In this document: positions 35,434 to 46,133 of the stretch, one piece after another | Layout: each line of letters opens with the position of its first letter | Position numbering within the stretch: the stretch's first letter is position 1 | From: Ryuthela nishihirai | Lineage: Eukaryota; Arthropoda; Arachnida; Araneae; Heptathelidae | DNA length: 64,000 nucleotides | Direction of reading: 5' to 3' | Assembly: GCA_038380435.1 (NCBI GenBank) | Contig: JAWZYU010000027.1 | Coordinates: forward strand, 3,159,156-3,223,155 | Program-made: the position numbers and the translations under genes | The notes under the pieces: generated by a model | What the model saw: only the letters and a program-made list of their open reading frames with translations | What the model was told of the DNA's origin: nothing | The model's database searches: none

Positions 35434-35530
35434 ATGTTTATAATTATCCTACTGCATCATCAAGTGTTTATAATTATCCTACTGCATCATCAAGTGTTAA
35501 TAATTATCCTACTGCATCATCAAGTGTTAT
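35434..35530. repeat. 30-bp tandem repeat, three units
   Basis: TTATAATTATCCTACTGCAT plus ten further bases, repeated three times with one or two changes. Confidence 0.95.
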
Positions 35531-35572
35531 TTATACACCTTCCAAATACTCTAAAGAGACTTTTTCCAAGGT

Positions 35573-35854
35573 TGGGTTGTTTTACCTCTGAGTGGCACTT
35601 TTTTGCACACAATGGACTAAATGGCCAGGTCACATGGACCCCGAAGGCTCAGAGAAGGTTGGGAGACCTATTGAAACAGCTGTTGGGAGACAGATGGTAG
35701 CCTCTCCTGCACACAGGGCCATGGCTTAATGTCCCATACAACGGACAGCAGCCTTTCCAAGTCCATCGGTGCCCCCTACTGACTGTGGGCAGGGCGGGGA
35801 ATTTTGCAGAGATAAATCTCGACGTTGACCCAGCTGGGACTCGAACCTGGGTGC
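35573..35854 (-). mobile_element. SINE-1 copy D, shortened
   Basis: Starts GTTGGGTTGTTTTACC and ends within the B box (GGGACTCGAACCTGGG), so the first half of the tRNA head and part of the body are missing. The flanks TTTTCCAAGGT and TTTTCCCAAGGT look like a target duplication. Confidence 0.85.
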
Positions 35855-35869
35855 TTTTCCCAAGGTAGT

Positions 35870-36585
35870 TCCATTCAAAAGGGCTGAAGTATCACTCACT
35901 TGACTTATTTTTGTCATTTCATCAGTAGTCTATAATGGCTCAGTTTAACTCGAAAGACAGAAGTGAGCAATTACAATAAGATCATCCATGACTTCAAAAA
36001 TCTTTAGTAACGTAATGTACAAAATCATTTTTATGGTGTGAACTACTAGAACTTTCGAAATATTTTATTAATATTATCAACATAAAAAAGGGCTGCACAA
36101 TCAAATTTAGCCCATTGTTTATGCTTTAAATCTTTCATGGCCATTGGTGCTCTACTGTGTAGAAAGTTTCCAGGAGATTGGGAGCTTAGGCCCTGGTCAG
36201 CGTGCCCAAGAAATTAAGTTTCAATTTCTTAAAAGTAGAAATCCATTTTAAAATTTTTTAAGTCTTTTATACAAAAATACTTCATATTTAAAATATTTAT
36301 ATTTTTATACTTTTGTGCAAATTTTGATGTGCTATAACTTATTATTATTGGCTTTCTAATTGCCATTCCTTAGTATTCAAAAGGGGCCTTACTTTCTACT
36401 TACTCCACAAATCCTATGTTTACGAAAGCCTCTGCTATGAGGCCACAAGTTAGATCTGAACTATTGTCAACACCTTTAACTATCATAAGAATTTCCAAAC
36501 CTTTCTTTTTTAAATGGATTTTGGACAAAATTACCTATGTTTTTCCCCATTTTGTTGTCTCTTTTTTCTTATTTACATCTATTTC
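35870..36585. other. No recognised feature
   Basis: AT-rich intron. The frame at 36416-36694 runs into repeat R3 and is not a gene. Confidence 0.4.
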
Positions 36586-37390
36586 AGTTGGTTGGTTGGG
36601 GTTTTACAGTGCTAGAGCACAAAAGGCTAAGTTGTGCAACACAAGGATAAATAAAAAGGTAAAACTCCTAAGCAAAGTTAAAATTAACACATAAATTGTA
36701 AAGGATGGTACAGAAACAAAAAGTGTATAACAACAACTGTCAAGGAAGGTATCACTCATAGTTTAACATCAATATCAATTTTAGAGGAAAAATTGTCACA
36801 GCCTCCTAATAACATGTCTGGTGCTCTGACCTCTGAGCTGCCCACTGATCAAGATCTCCTCTAATTGATGTTATGGACTTTCTAAGCACTTGATGTTATC
36901 ACGAGGTTGTGGGTTCATATCCTGCCTGGTTCAAGACAATTCTTCCTTTAAAATTGATATCGACATTAAATTACAAGTGATACCTTCCATCACAGTTGAA
37001 CAAAAATAGCACAGAGAAATTTTTTCAATGCATATCAACCATGAGTATAAAAATCAGGGTTAAAAAAAAACAACAGCAAAACAGTAAAAGTAAAAAATCT
37101 ACAATGAGTGTATAGGACCCATGTAAAAGGCAGAAACAAGTGTAAAATCCACAACACAAAGTAAAAATATTATAAATGATTAAAATAATATGTAAAACAT
37201 AAAAATTAAAAAAACAGGAGTTAAAAACAAGTAATCAATTAAAAGATGTACAAATGTAAGGGGCTCAAGATGGAAAGTGATAAACAAAATAAATACAGTG
37301 TTCACAGTAAAAAGTGGTAAGTACAATTAAAATCTGTTTGATAGTTAAAATGGTGTCGCAAAACTCGCATATGTTTCAGCATATTTGAAT
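36586..37390 (-). mobile_element. Repeat family R3, copy 2, split by SINE-2
   Basis: GTTGGTTGGTTGGGGTTTTA starts the copy. SINE-2 sequence occupies about 36735-37005, partly as two facing pieces (TTTTAGAGGAAAAATTGTC at 36780 and GACAATTCTTCCTTTAAAAT at 36945). The body resumes with AAAGTAAAAA-type sequence and ends near TAGTTAAAATGGTGTCGCAA, also found at about 54617 in copy 3. Confidence 0.7.
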
Positions 37391-37489
37391 TATTTTTATT
37401 ATTCATTCCAGCATTCAGCATGTACACTGAAAGAACAATTCATTATACACATCCCCTAATAATGAGTGGGTCCATTATTGTCCTCACAA

Positions 37490-38320
37490 CAGCACCTATA
37501 TGGCATGTACTTTACTAGCTGTTGGGGACATTCAGTGGTATTGCAGCAAATGATTCCAGGGCAACCATCCGTAAAGCATTGAGAGTTGACAATGGTGGGT
37601 TTTTTGCTCAAATGCATTGCTCCACTTAATCCTACAGATGTTTAATAGGGTTCAAATCTGGAGAGTGAGATGGTCATTCAAGGATTTGAACTCCCTCGAA
37701 TGCTTCTCCAATCAATCTCCAATCAATCCTTATGAAACAGGAGCAATGAGATGGGGTGTTGTCTTGTTAAAAGAAGTCATCCTGCTGTGGCAAATGGATA
37801 GCTAAGAATGTGAATGGGTGTATGTAGTCACCAAGTATGTCAATATTGCCTTGTGTGGTGATGCTGGTCTCAACAGGTATAAAGGGCCCCAAGGTAGCCC
37901 ACATATACACGCCCCAGAACATTACACTACTTCCACTGATCTGTAACACCTTGACTTGACAGTTGAGTCCATGGCCTCACGTATGGTGCAACCTCCCATC
38001 ATCATGTTGTAGATGGAACCTTAATTCTTCAGACCAAGCTATCCATTTTTAGTCTTTCACAGTCCATTGGCAATGTTCCTTCGCCGACTGCAGCTTCACA
38101 GTCTGCTGATGTCCTTAACAAGGTACTCATATGGATGTTTGTTGCCATAGCCAGGGGCATATTGGGCTGCCAAGACACCAGGCAATATTCCAGTGGACCG
38201 GTCATATTTAGGCCATTTGAAGCAAAAGTTTCCTGCTTATAAAAACTTCTCTTCAGTTTTTTGCTTACTAATACATCACTATTTCCTTTTTTCATTTTCA
38301 TCTTCGTAAAACATATGCAC
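37490..38320 (-). pseudogene. Tc1 transposase remnant
   Basis: Minus-strand pieces: 38301-38029 (N-terminal to middle, KLKRSFYKQETF and AMATNIHMSTLLRTS), 37949-37767 (SSVMFWGVYMWATLGPFIPV and HLPQQDDFF with the second Asp) and about 37690-37640, where SPDLNPIKHL replaces the Glu by Lys. Multiple frame changes make it clearly inactive. Confidence 0.75.
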
Positions 38321-39420
38321 AGTTTAAGTTTTCATTCAACAACAAGCAATGCAACCCAGAATTTGCCTCCGAGTAGCACTCAGAATAGCCCTCTTAGTAA
38401 TTAAGATTTAGGATTATGGAGATGTGATTAACCATAAAGAAGCTGCAAAGGAGGAAAAACAAAGAAAATCAGAGGGGGTGCAATAAACACTACAGAAGAA
38501 TAAATACAGCAGTCTCAATAGCTGTAAAGTGGGAACAGATATAGCAACTTTCACAGATTTAAAATCCCTAATGTCTTACCATTACTCATTGGGAATCATT
38601 TAACCATGCAAAGAAAGGTTGGATAAGGGGAGAATGACTTAGTAAATTGTTTTATGACAGAATGCAACCATGATGTTGTCTGAAGAACACTGATCATTGC
38701 CGGAATGCAGACTTTCTCACTTGGTTGTCGATACCGGTTCCCTTTAATCTTGAAGAGCAAGATGGTTTCACTATAAGTGGCAGACTTCAAATTTACAGAA
38801 ATTTTTTCCTTGATGGGGGACATTTTCTTAACAGCTAGCAGAAGTTAGACATAATGATGATGACGCTCAGTAAATTTTTATTTATTTCAGGCGTGAGGCT
38901 GTGTAATGAGCTGGGAGTGGTGCGAGAGACATAAGGTTGGGAATGTCATTTACCCTTAAGACATATGTAGTAAAATAAAAACATTTCATTTATGGTGGCA
39001 ATTGTTTTTTACCCCCACATCATGAACAGATGGTCATTCAACATTATACAGGAGAAATCAGCCTGGAAACAAACAACAAGAACTACAAAGTAGCATAAAG
39101 GTAAATACTCGGACTTTTCTGATTTTTTTCAATAGATTTTTGTGCTATTTTGCCTTTGCAAAAACAGGATGAATTTTTCTTTACAAAACTCTGATCAGAA
39201 TTTAAACTATCATACGAAATATTTTTCATCCTCTATTTGTGGTTCCCACTGTATTTTTTTATATAACAATGTTCAAGCAAAAAATTCAGTATGAAGAGCT
39301 ACATCTATTGAAGACTGGATTTTTTTTTTATATTAGGTCATTTACTGAGATTTCACAACAATAATAATTTCACGATAAATATAAATACCGAGATTTTTTA
39401 TAAATGAAAACAAAAAGTAA
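38320..39420. other. No recognised gene
   Basis: A 75-codon minus frame at 38823-38596 (begins MSPIKEKISVNLKSATYSET) has no domain I recognise, but its amino-acid composition is protein-like. It could be a transposon or host fragment. Confidence 0.3.
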
Positions 39421-39424
39421 TAAA

Positions 39425-40872
39425 TTAAGCTGTGATATAACATGATGTTGCTTTGTATTTTATATTATTATCTATTATCAAAATATCTAAATAAGGAAAT
39501 TGTTTTTCAGTCTCTTTTTCATGAGTGAACTTCGTAGAGAGAAGTACACTATTCAAAATGTTAAGCAAGGTTTGTAATGTATAAGAATCATAATCCCAGA
39601 ATAATAGTACATCATCGATGTACCATGTGATGGTCCACCCATTCACGTTTACTTTTCCTTAACCAGTTTTACTTTATTTATGTTATATTTATCATTTTGG
39701 GAATCATTATTTCATTTGTGGACATCACAAGTCTTATTTCCAAGTTGAAGGAGTTGTGCATGTGTAACCCCGACCTTTTGATTCTAAGCCGCTAATGCAT
39801 GTGTATAGGACACGACCGCTCCTGCATCACAGCTAGCGTGATCATCAGATTATGCAAATATTTTCCTGGTGCGCAACAGATACGTGACAGGTTGTGTACC
39901 ACATGTATAAGTGACATTAGGTCAAAGAGTCAGTGTAGTCAGAATGAGAGCAAGTAGAGAATTGACAGTTAGTGGAGAGAGTGCTGTTAGTGGAAGTTGA
40001 GATATATGACAGTATAGTTAGTGGAGAGAGTATTGTTAGTAGTATGTGTTGTGTAGATAGGAGTTGTTAGTAGAGATTTAGATAGATGTAAATTGTTAGT
40101 GCTTCAACTTTCGTATGTAGAGATTTAGATAGATGTAATTGTTAGTGCTTCAACTTTGCTTCTTCTTCCATCGAAATTGATGAGTCTTCGAATTTTTTGG
40201 AAATAAACTTTGTTTTAGAAACTTTTGAATTTTTGCTATTGCTTTCTTGAGCAATGTAAATTGATTTTTTTATTAGATTTAAATTTAACTAAATTTGACA
40301 ATCCTTTTTGAATTCTTACTCGATAAGTAAAGCTAGACATATACCTAACGAACCCTATTTCAACATTATTTGGCAAGTTAATATTGCCTGGCACCTGACA
40401 AAGCTATCTGGAATTTTGAATAAATTTGGATCAGACAAAAGGTTCAACTTGAAAAGTTAATAATGTTTGGAGCATTACAACCATATATATACAAATATAT
40501 ATATATACAAATATGGTTTACATTGTACCAACCACAATGCTTCAGTTTCAACATAGCGGAGGACAATACCAGCCATGAATTCAGACAGAGGTGATCCCAT
40601 TGGCATCATATTTGATGTGGTCTGGACCCATGTGCAGCCACTGACCTGAAACCAATTAGACATGGTGATCAGATCCAGGGCATCATGCACACTAAAGTAC
40701 TCCTTTGCTGTGTGGGCCCGGTCTCCTCCAGCCATTTTTTCTTCATGTATATTGTTTCATGTGCATTGTCCAACACTGGAGTGTTAGGATACAGCAATAC
40801 AACATCAAATGAATGCATTGTGGTTGTCTCCACTATTTGACAATTTTGAACTATTTTGGCTGCAATGCACAT
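39425..40872 (-). pseudogene. Penelope-like reverse transcriptase, split by a solo LTR
   Basis: On the minus strand, 40872-40475 gives SFDVVLLYPNTPV (RT motif A) and MMPMGSPLSEFMAG (motif B). Beyond the inserted LTR, 39646-39425 gives TWYIDDVLLFWDYD (motif C, catalytic Asp pair) and QFPYLDILI. Motif style and order are those of Penelope-like elements, whose RT is usually followed by a GIY-YIG nuclease; none was found downstream here. A (TA)n run lies at the split point, and some frame changes are present. Confidence 0.82.
39626..40479 (+). mobile_element. Solo LTR of the element 1 family, older copy
   Basis: Starts TGTGATGGTCCACCC and ends GGAGCATTACA with the 4-bp duplication ACCA on both sides (39622-39625, 40480-40483). 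It matches the element 1 LTR along most of its length but is 854 bp because of internal tandem additions, e.g. TAGAGATTTAGATAGATGTA twice near 40072 and 40118. It interrupts the Penelope-like RT between motifs B and C. Confidence 0.9.
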
Positions 40873-40879
40873 AGCAGTG

Positions 40880-41390
40880 CCTTTTTTTTGGGGGGGGGGG
40901 GGGAGGGGTTTAGTTGAATGTTGAAGTGTAATGCTTTTAATAAGGGGGGGGGGAGTTTTTTATGTTTAAGCTATTTGATTTTGGTATGTCAAAAAGCTGT
41001 AAGAAGTAATCCCCATGGTTGACAGATAAGAAGAATGATAAATACTGCAGAATAACTGAATGCACATGCAACAACAGTGCCAACTTATTCAAGAATGTGT
41101 AAACTGGACTGGCATCTCAACAAGTGATAGACCACAAATATCATCAACAGTGTGTCCGTAAATGAATGCATCAGCCTGAAAACTTCAGGGACTTCACACC
41201 ACTAACTTGGATAAAACAGTAAAAAAAATTCTTTCCTCTCTTACCACTTTAACAATAATTTAAAGTGTACTCAAATATGATATAATTGACTGTCACCTAT
41301 CTCATGTTATGAGATTTAGGTTGATAGCAATTTGAAAGGTTTATTTCATTAGGCTGAAGTAGGATTACAGTGATTATGTATAAAAACTAA
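40880..41390. other. Poly-G runs and AT-rich filler
   Basis: G runs at about 40890-40905 and 40945-40953; otherwise nothing recognised. Confidence 0.5.
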
Positions 41391-41394
41391 ATAT

Positions 41395-42848
41395 AACTAT
41401 ATGATCTAGTATTCCTAGCCAAATTAGCCCATTTGCTGTTAATTAAAATACAATCTGTCATATTACTGTACAACCCATCAGGTGAAATCCATGTGTATTT
41501 ATAAATGTCCCCGTATTTGTAGTAGGTGTTAGTTATTCCCAAATTATTAAGTTTTCTTACCTGTAGGAGATGTTTCCCAATGCCAAAGGGACCTAAAACC
41601 CCTGCCCATAGGTCAAAGTCAGTACCAACATTGGCATTGAAGTCACTTAGCACATGAAAGCTATCTCCTTTCTTCAGATAATTCAAAATAACCTGAAGCT
41701 GTCTGCAAAACTTATCCGTCTCATTCTCACCGGAGTCTTCTGTAGGGGCATAACAACAGATGACAATCAAATCATTAATTTTTGCTTTAAATTTAGCTGT
41801 AAAATTTTTTTCATGAATTCAATCATATCCTAGAAGAGCATCACTCGAGTGTCTACAGAGAAGCAGATGTAATCCTTGAAGATGCTTTCAATCCTCCCTA
41901 AAAGGAAAAACTTAAAATTAGTTTTAAGTATGTCACCTTTACCTGTCCATCTGGTCTCTTGCATGCCTGAAACATATAGGTTATAATGCTGGAATTCCTG
42001 TGTGAGGATGTGAAGAGAATAAACTTTATGTAGCGTCCTCATGTTCCATGTACCTGCAGAGAGAAACTGATTAGTAGAATTTTTAAAGAAACTATAGGTT
42101 TATTGAGAGGGGTAGCACTAACAATATTAAACTGTGCCCTAATCACTGGCATGGGGCAAAATCCTGTTCCCCCACCACTACAGGTTGAAGTCACCTATGC
42201 TAGTAGGAACTTCAAGCACCACCTTTTCATTAGGGACTTTTCAAGAACCAGAATCTAGATAGAAACTGACCTGCTTGAAAGACATTACTCCAGTGTAGGA
42301 TTGGAGATGCCCAATTAGCTAAGTGAGGGTTTAGGTACCTGTGATGGCCTCTGATCAGGGTTATCCACCAGCTGAAAAGAGGTATACTGTGTCTCTGGTC
42401 CCTTAAGGCTTGAAACTCATAGGCAAACAGAAAACACAGTGGCAGATTTTTCCTCAACACAGGCCGACCAGTGCAGCAAGCCCAGGCAGGATCCATAATA
42501 AATCTCAAAGCCATAAACCATTCCAATTCAGTGGATATAAATGGTCAGCACCAGGACCATGTGAAACTGACCACTCCTCAGCAGGGAGGAAAAAAAAATA
42601 ACGAAAGAGTGGTCACAGATGATCATATCAAGGTAGGACAAGCTGATATGGCAGCAATCCTCTTCCATTACCTTCCAGAAATGAATATCTCTTTTGAAAG
42701 ATACTAACAGCCTGCATCACGAGAAGGCAGAGTTGGACATTAGGTGCTAGGCCTGACATCTCTGAGTCTCCAGTGATGATTGTGCATCATCACTGGAGAT
42801 TGGTACACAGCTCTTCTCCCAGTTTATGCCTAGCTACCATTTACAGAC
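41395..42848 (-). pseudogene. RTE-like LINE, copy f, 5' half only
   Basis: Minus strand. 42848-42050 matches the 5' untranslated region of the full copy from its first bases (TGTAAATGGTAGCTAGG). The endonuclease follows: 42042-41830 (MRTLHKVYSL, MQETRWTG) and 41770-41387 (VICCYAPTED, VLSDFNANVG, DCILINSKWA). Homology stops soon after RNTR, with no RT. The 5' end is kept and the 3' end lost, the reverse of usual LINE truncation. Confidence 0.85.
42757..42793. repeat. Perfect hairpin in LINE 5' region
   Basis: TCTCCAGTGATGAT and ATCATCACTGGAGA flank TGTGC. The full-length LINE has only a single arm here. Confidence 0.85.
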
Positions 42849-43202
42849 CATAGATCAAAATACCAAAAGATTAAAAGGCACAGCAATAAAAACAAAATTA
42901 GGTTGATAGCGATTTGCTGTTTATATATGTAAAAAAATACATATATAAATAGAACCAATAATTGCATAATACAAAAAAAAATGTAATATGGATGTGGAGA
43001 ACCCATTTAAAAAAAAAAAATCAACTAGTCTGAAATATAGAATACACAGGTAAAATATGCTTAAAATAATGAGAGCAATACTACTAATAGCAACACCATC
43101 CAAAGAAATGTGGACCAACCCACCAAAAGCAAATCAACCATGCACACAACATTCAAAACAGATACCATCATTAACTCCTACAACACTACCCTATGTAAAC
43201 CT

Positions 43203-43239
43203 CTCTGAAAATGATGACTTTTTGTCATCATTTTCAGAG
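43203..43239. repeat. Perfect hairpin, 16-bp arms
   Basis: CTCTGAAAATGATGAC and GTCATCATTTTCAGAG flank TTTTT. Unit 2 of the surrounding duplication has only a single arm-like stretch. Confidence 0.9.
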
Positions 43240-43556
43240 GTCATCATTAAAAAAAACTGGTAAGGGACTTCAACTACCATTGAATAATGTGCACAATCAT
43301 GAGTGTGTCTCTACAGCAAAATACAGGATTTAGTATGTTGAAGGACAAGTGTCTACATAAAACCAACCCCAACAACAAAGCACTGGCAAAAGGCAGTGGA
43401 AGGTTTGATGACAGAGACTAACTGCACCAGATGCCAATGGAGCGAGGGATGCAGATGCCTGAAGTCAGTGAATCCATTATGAACTCCCTTACTAACAGCA
43501 ACACCTCTCAAGGAAACATCGACCAACCCACCACAAACAAATCAACCACACATGGT

Positions 43557-43675
43557 ATTATGTCGTAAGATTAATGTTGTGGGTTCGTATTCCACCCGGA
43601 TCAAGACAATTTTTCCTCTAAAATTTGAATCGACGTCAAAGTGCTGATTTATTAGTGGATGTTGAAATTAGCCTC
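43557..43675 (+). mobile_element. SINE-2 fragment
   Basis: GTGGGTTCGTATTCCACC (B box), AAGACAATTTTTCCTCTAAA and GTCAAAGTGCTGATTTATTA, the same 3' type as the cluster at 30012-30755. Confidence 0.75.
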
Positions 43676-44080
43676 TATTGAGGGGGCTCTCTACACCAGG
43701 ACCAGACACAGACACAACATTCTAAAACAGCTACTGTCATTAACTCTTAAACACTCCATGAAGAGAATGCAACACCCTCTGAAGATGATGACAAATCACA
43801 GCAATCTTGCATAATGCAAGTCATTGAAACTGATATCTGAACTACCTTGAATAATGTGTGAGATCATTAATGTATCTCTACGGCACAATACAGGATTTAG
43901 TGAAGGATGAGTGCCTGCAGAAAACCCATCCACAATGAAGCACAGGCAACAGCCAGCAAGTGGTCTGATGACAGAGCCTGACCACACCAGATGCCAATGG
44001 AGCAAGGGATGCAGATGCCTGAAGTCAGTAAATCCTTTACGAACTCCAATATTATTTGAACTGTAAACTATACAGGTTAA

Positions 44081-44131
44081 GAGTGAAAGTATATTAAATG
44101 CATAAGTAATGCATTTAATATACTTTCACTC
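44081..44131. repeat. Perfect hairpin, 23-bp arms
   Basis: The left arm begins GAGTGAAAGTATATTAAATG and its exact complement ends the right arm, with AAGTA as the loop. Confidence 0.95.
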
Positions 44132-44578
44132 TGGTACTTACCTGAAGCATAAGTAATGGTTTTAGATGACTTGGAAAATTTGTATAAAAAGACAATGTTT
44201 TTCATGCAACTGACTTGGCACCCAACAGAACATGATGGTAGCAGTGGTGGCCAGACACTGAAAACTGTTGAGAGATCTTGGAGAGAACTGGTGAGGTCAA
44301 GGCCTTACTGATATCAAAGCATATAGCAAGATAAGCAAGTTGGTGTAAAGTACTCACTGACGATGTTTACCTGACATGAGGTTCAAAAGCACGACTCAAG
44401 CAGTTCAAAAGTATGCAACTCAGCTGTGAAAATGGTACACTGTGGAAAGACCTGGTTTGCTGTGATGGTATCACTGCAATTCATAGCTGTTCTAATAGTT
44501 TTTTTTTTAATGCAATTTGGATTTAATTCCCATATATGTAGAATAATGTTGAAAATTTTGCCTCAGGTAAGTACCAAA
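44132..44578. mobile_element. Candidate non-autonomous DNA element with 14-bp inverted ends
   Basis: TGGTACTTACCTGA at about 44132 and TCAGGTAAGTACCA at about 44564 are exact reverse complements. The 420 bp between have no coding frame. No target duplication was seen, so the nature is uncertain. Confidence 0.45.
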
Positions 44579-44639
44579 AGTTGCACACTATTTATATTTA
44601 GTTAATGAATATCCATATTATTACATTAAGAGGGAAATG

Positions 44640-45360
44640 GGACGATTTCTTCTTCAGCAATATGTTCTGTTTAAAATGGTTGTCTCTGATGAGATTATCT
44701 TGTTCTAGGGCTTTTTTTTTAATAATACGGATGGCAGTGCATTGTTTATGATAATTTATGTGTTTTAGGCTTGTTGTCTCTGACGGCATTTTAATTTCCA
44801 GGGCACTTTTTAATATTGAGGATAGGTGGTGAGTTATTTATAGTAATTTGTGTTATTTAAATTTGTTGTACACTGTGGATCAGCAATGAATTGTTTACAA
44901 TTTTGTTTTTAAGTCTTGTGATAAAATTAATGTGTTTTGCCGATGGGTAAAAAGGGCGGAATGGCAGTTCGTTGTTTAGTAGTACATTCAGATTTAAAAT
45001 AGTTGCCTCTGGTAATTTTGTTCTGGGGTTTTCTTAAACTGAAGAATGGTAATTTGTTGTTTATCATAAGATTAATGTGTTTTGTGGATGGGTAAAAAGG
45101 GTGGAATGGCAGTTCGTTGTTTAGTAGTACATTCATATTTAAAATGGTTGCCTCTGGTAATTTTGTTCTGGGGTTTTCTTAAACTGAAGAATAGTAATTT
45201 GTTGTTTAGCATTGTTGCATGCGCTTGTTGAAATAGCCTTCTTCAATGACACTATTTTTTCGAGTTTTTTTTTAATTATGGAACGTTTGTTTGTTAGAGA
45301 TTGAAACAAGCAGCGGATGGTACTGACCGACATTTGTCTTATAATGATAAGCACAGTTAG
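44640..45360. repeat. Minisatellite, unit about 145 bp, roughly five units
   Basis: GATGGGTAAAAAGGG(C/T)GGAATG recurs near 44942 and 45087, with AGTAGTACATTCA, GGTAATTTTGTTCTGGGG and AACTGAAGAAT(G/A)GTAAT in each unit. Earlier units near 44660 and 44780 are more diverged. Minus-strand open frames here are a by-product of the repeat. Confidence 0.85.
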
Positions 45361-46133
45361 GAAAATATGCTTTAGATACTATTACTTCTGGTGGTTTTCT
45401 TTTATTTGTGGAAACAAATTTTATGCTTAGCAATAAGTGTTTATCATTACTCAGCGGGCTTGTAAATGGTAGCTAGGCGTAAACTGGAAGGAGAGCTGTG
45501 TACCAATCCCCAGTGATGATGCACAGAACCGGCCAGGTCTAGCACCTAATGTCCGACCCCGCCTTCTCGTGGTGCAGGCCGTTAGTACCTTTCAAAAGAG
45601 ATATTCTCTTTTGGAAGGGAACGGAAGGGGAGGGCTGCCAGTTCAGTATGGCCTACTGATCTGGTCATCTATGGCCACTTTTTTCTTTTTTTTCAACCCT
45701 GCTGAGGAGTGGTCAACTTCACAGGGTCCTGGTGCTGACCATTTATACCTACTAGACTGGACTTGTTTATGGATTTGAGCTTGATTATGGATCCTGGACT
45801 TGCTGCACTGGTGGGCCTCTGTTGAGGGAGAGTCTGCCGCTGTGTTTTCTGTTTGCTTCTGGGTTGCCAGCTCTAAGTGAACAGAGGCATGGGATACCTT
45901 ATATCAGCTGGTGGATAATCCTAATCAGAGGCCATCGCAGGTACCTGAACCTTACTTAGCTAGTTGGGCATCGTCAAGCCTAAACTGGAGTAATGTGTCT
46001 CAGGCAGGCCATATGGTTCTTGAAAAAGTCCACTTGAAAAGGTGGTGCCTGAAGTTCCTACCAGCATCGGTGACTTCAGCCTTTAGCGGAGGAGGAACGG
46101 GTCTTTGCCCCATGCCTGCGATCAGGGGGCTGT

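Larger units (their letters stand above)
43060..44045. repeat. Diverged direct duplication, two units of about 430-550 bp
   Basis: Unit 1 (about 43060-43490) and unit 2 (about 43485-44045) share CTAA(T/C)AGCAACACC, GGACTTCAACTACC/TCTGAACTACC, CCAGATGCCAATGGAGC and GGGATGCAGATGCCTGAAGT. Unit 2 is enlarged by a SINE-2 insertion. A (GA)CTTTTTGTC hairpin sits in unit 1. Confidence 0.7.

Noticed and set aside
35434..35530. Possible CRISPR-like array
   Set aside because: The three 30-bp units are directly adjacent with no spacers; it is an ordinary tandem repeat in a eukaryotic intron.
36416..36694. Open frame with a hydrophobic middle
   Set aside because: Its second half is the start of repeat R3; no family signature.
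37617..37805. Plus-strand open frame
   Set aside because: It is the complement of a Tc1 transposase remnant.
44600..45354. Series of similar minus-strand open frames suggesting a repeat protein
   Set aside because: They arise from a 145-bp minisatellite and are not kept in one frame; 145 is not a multiple of three.
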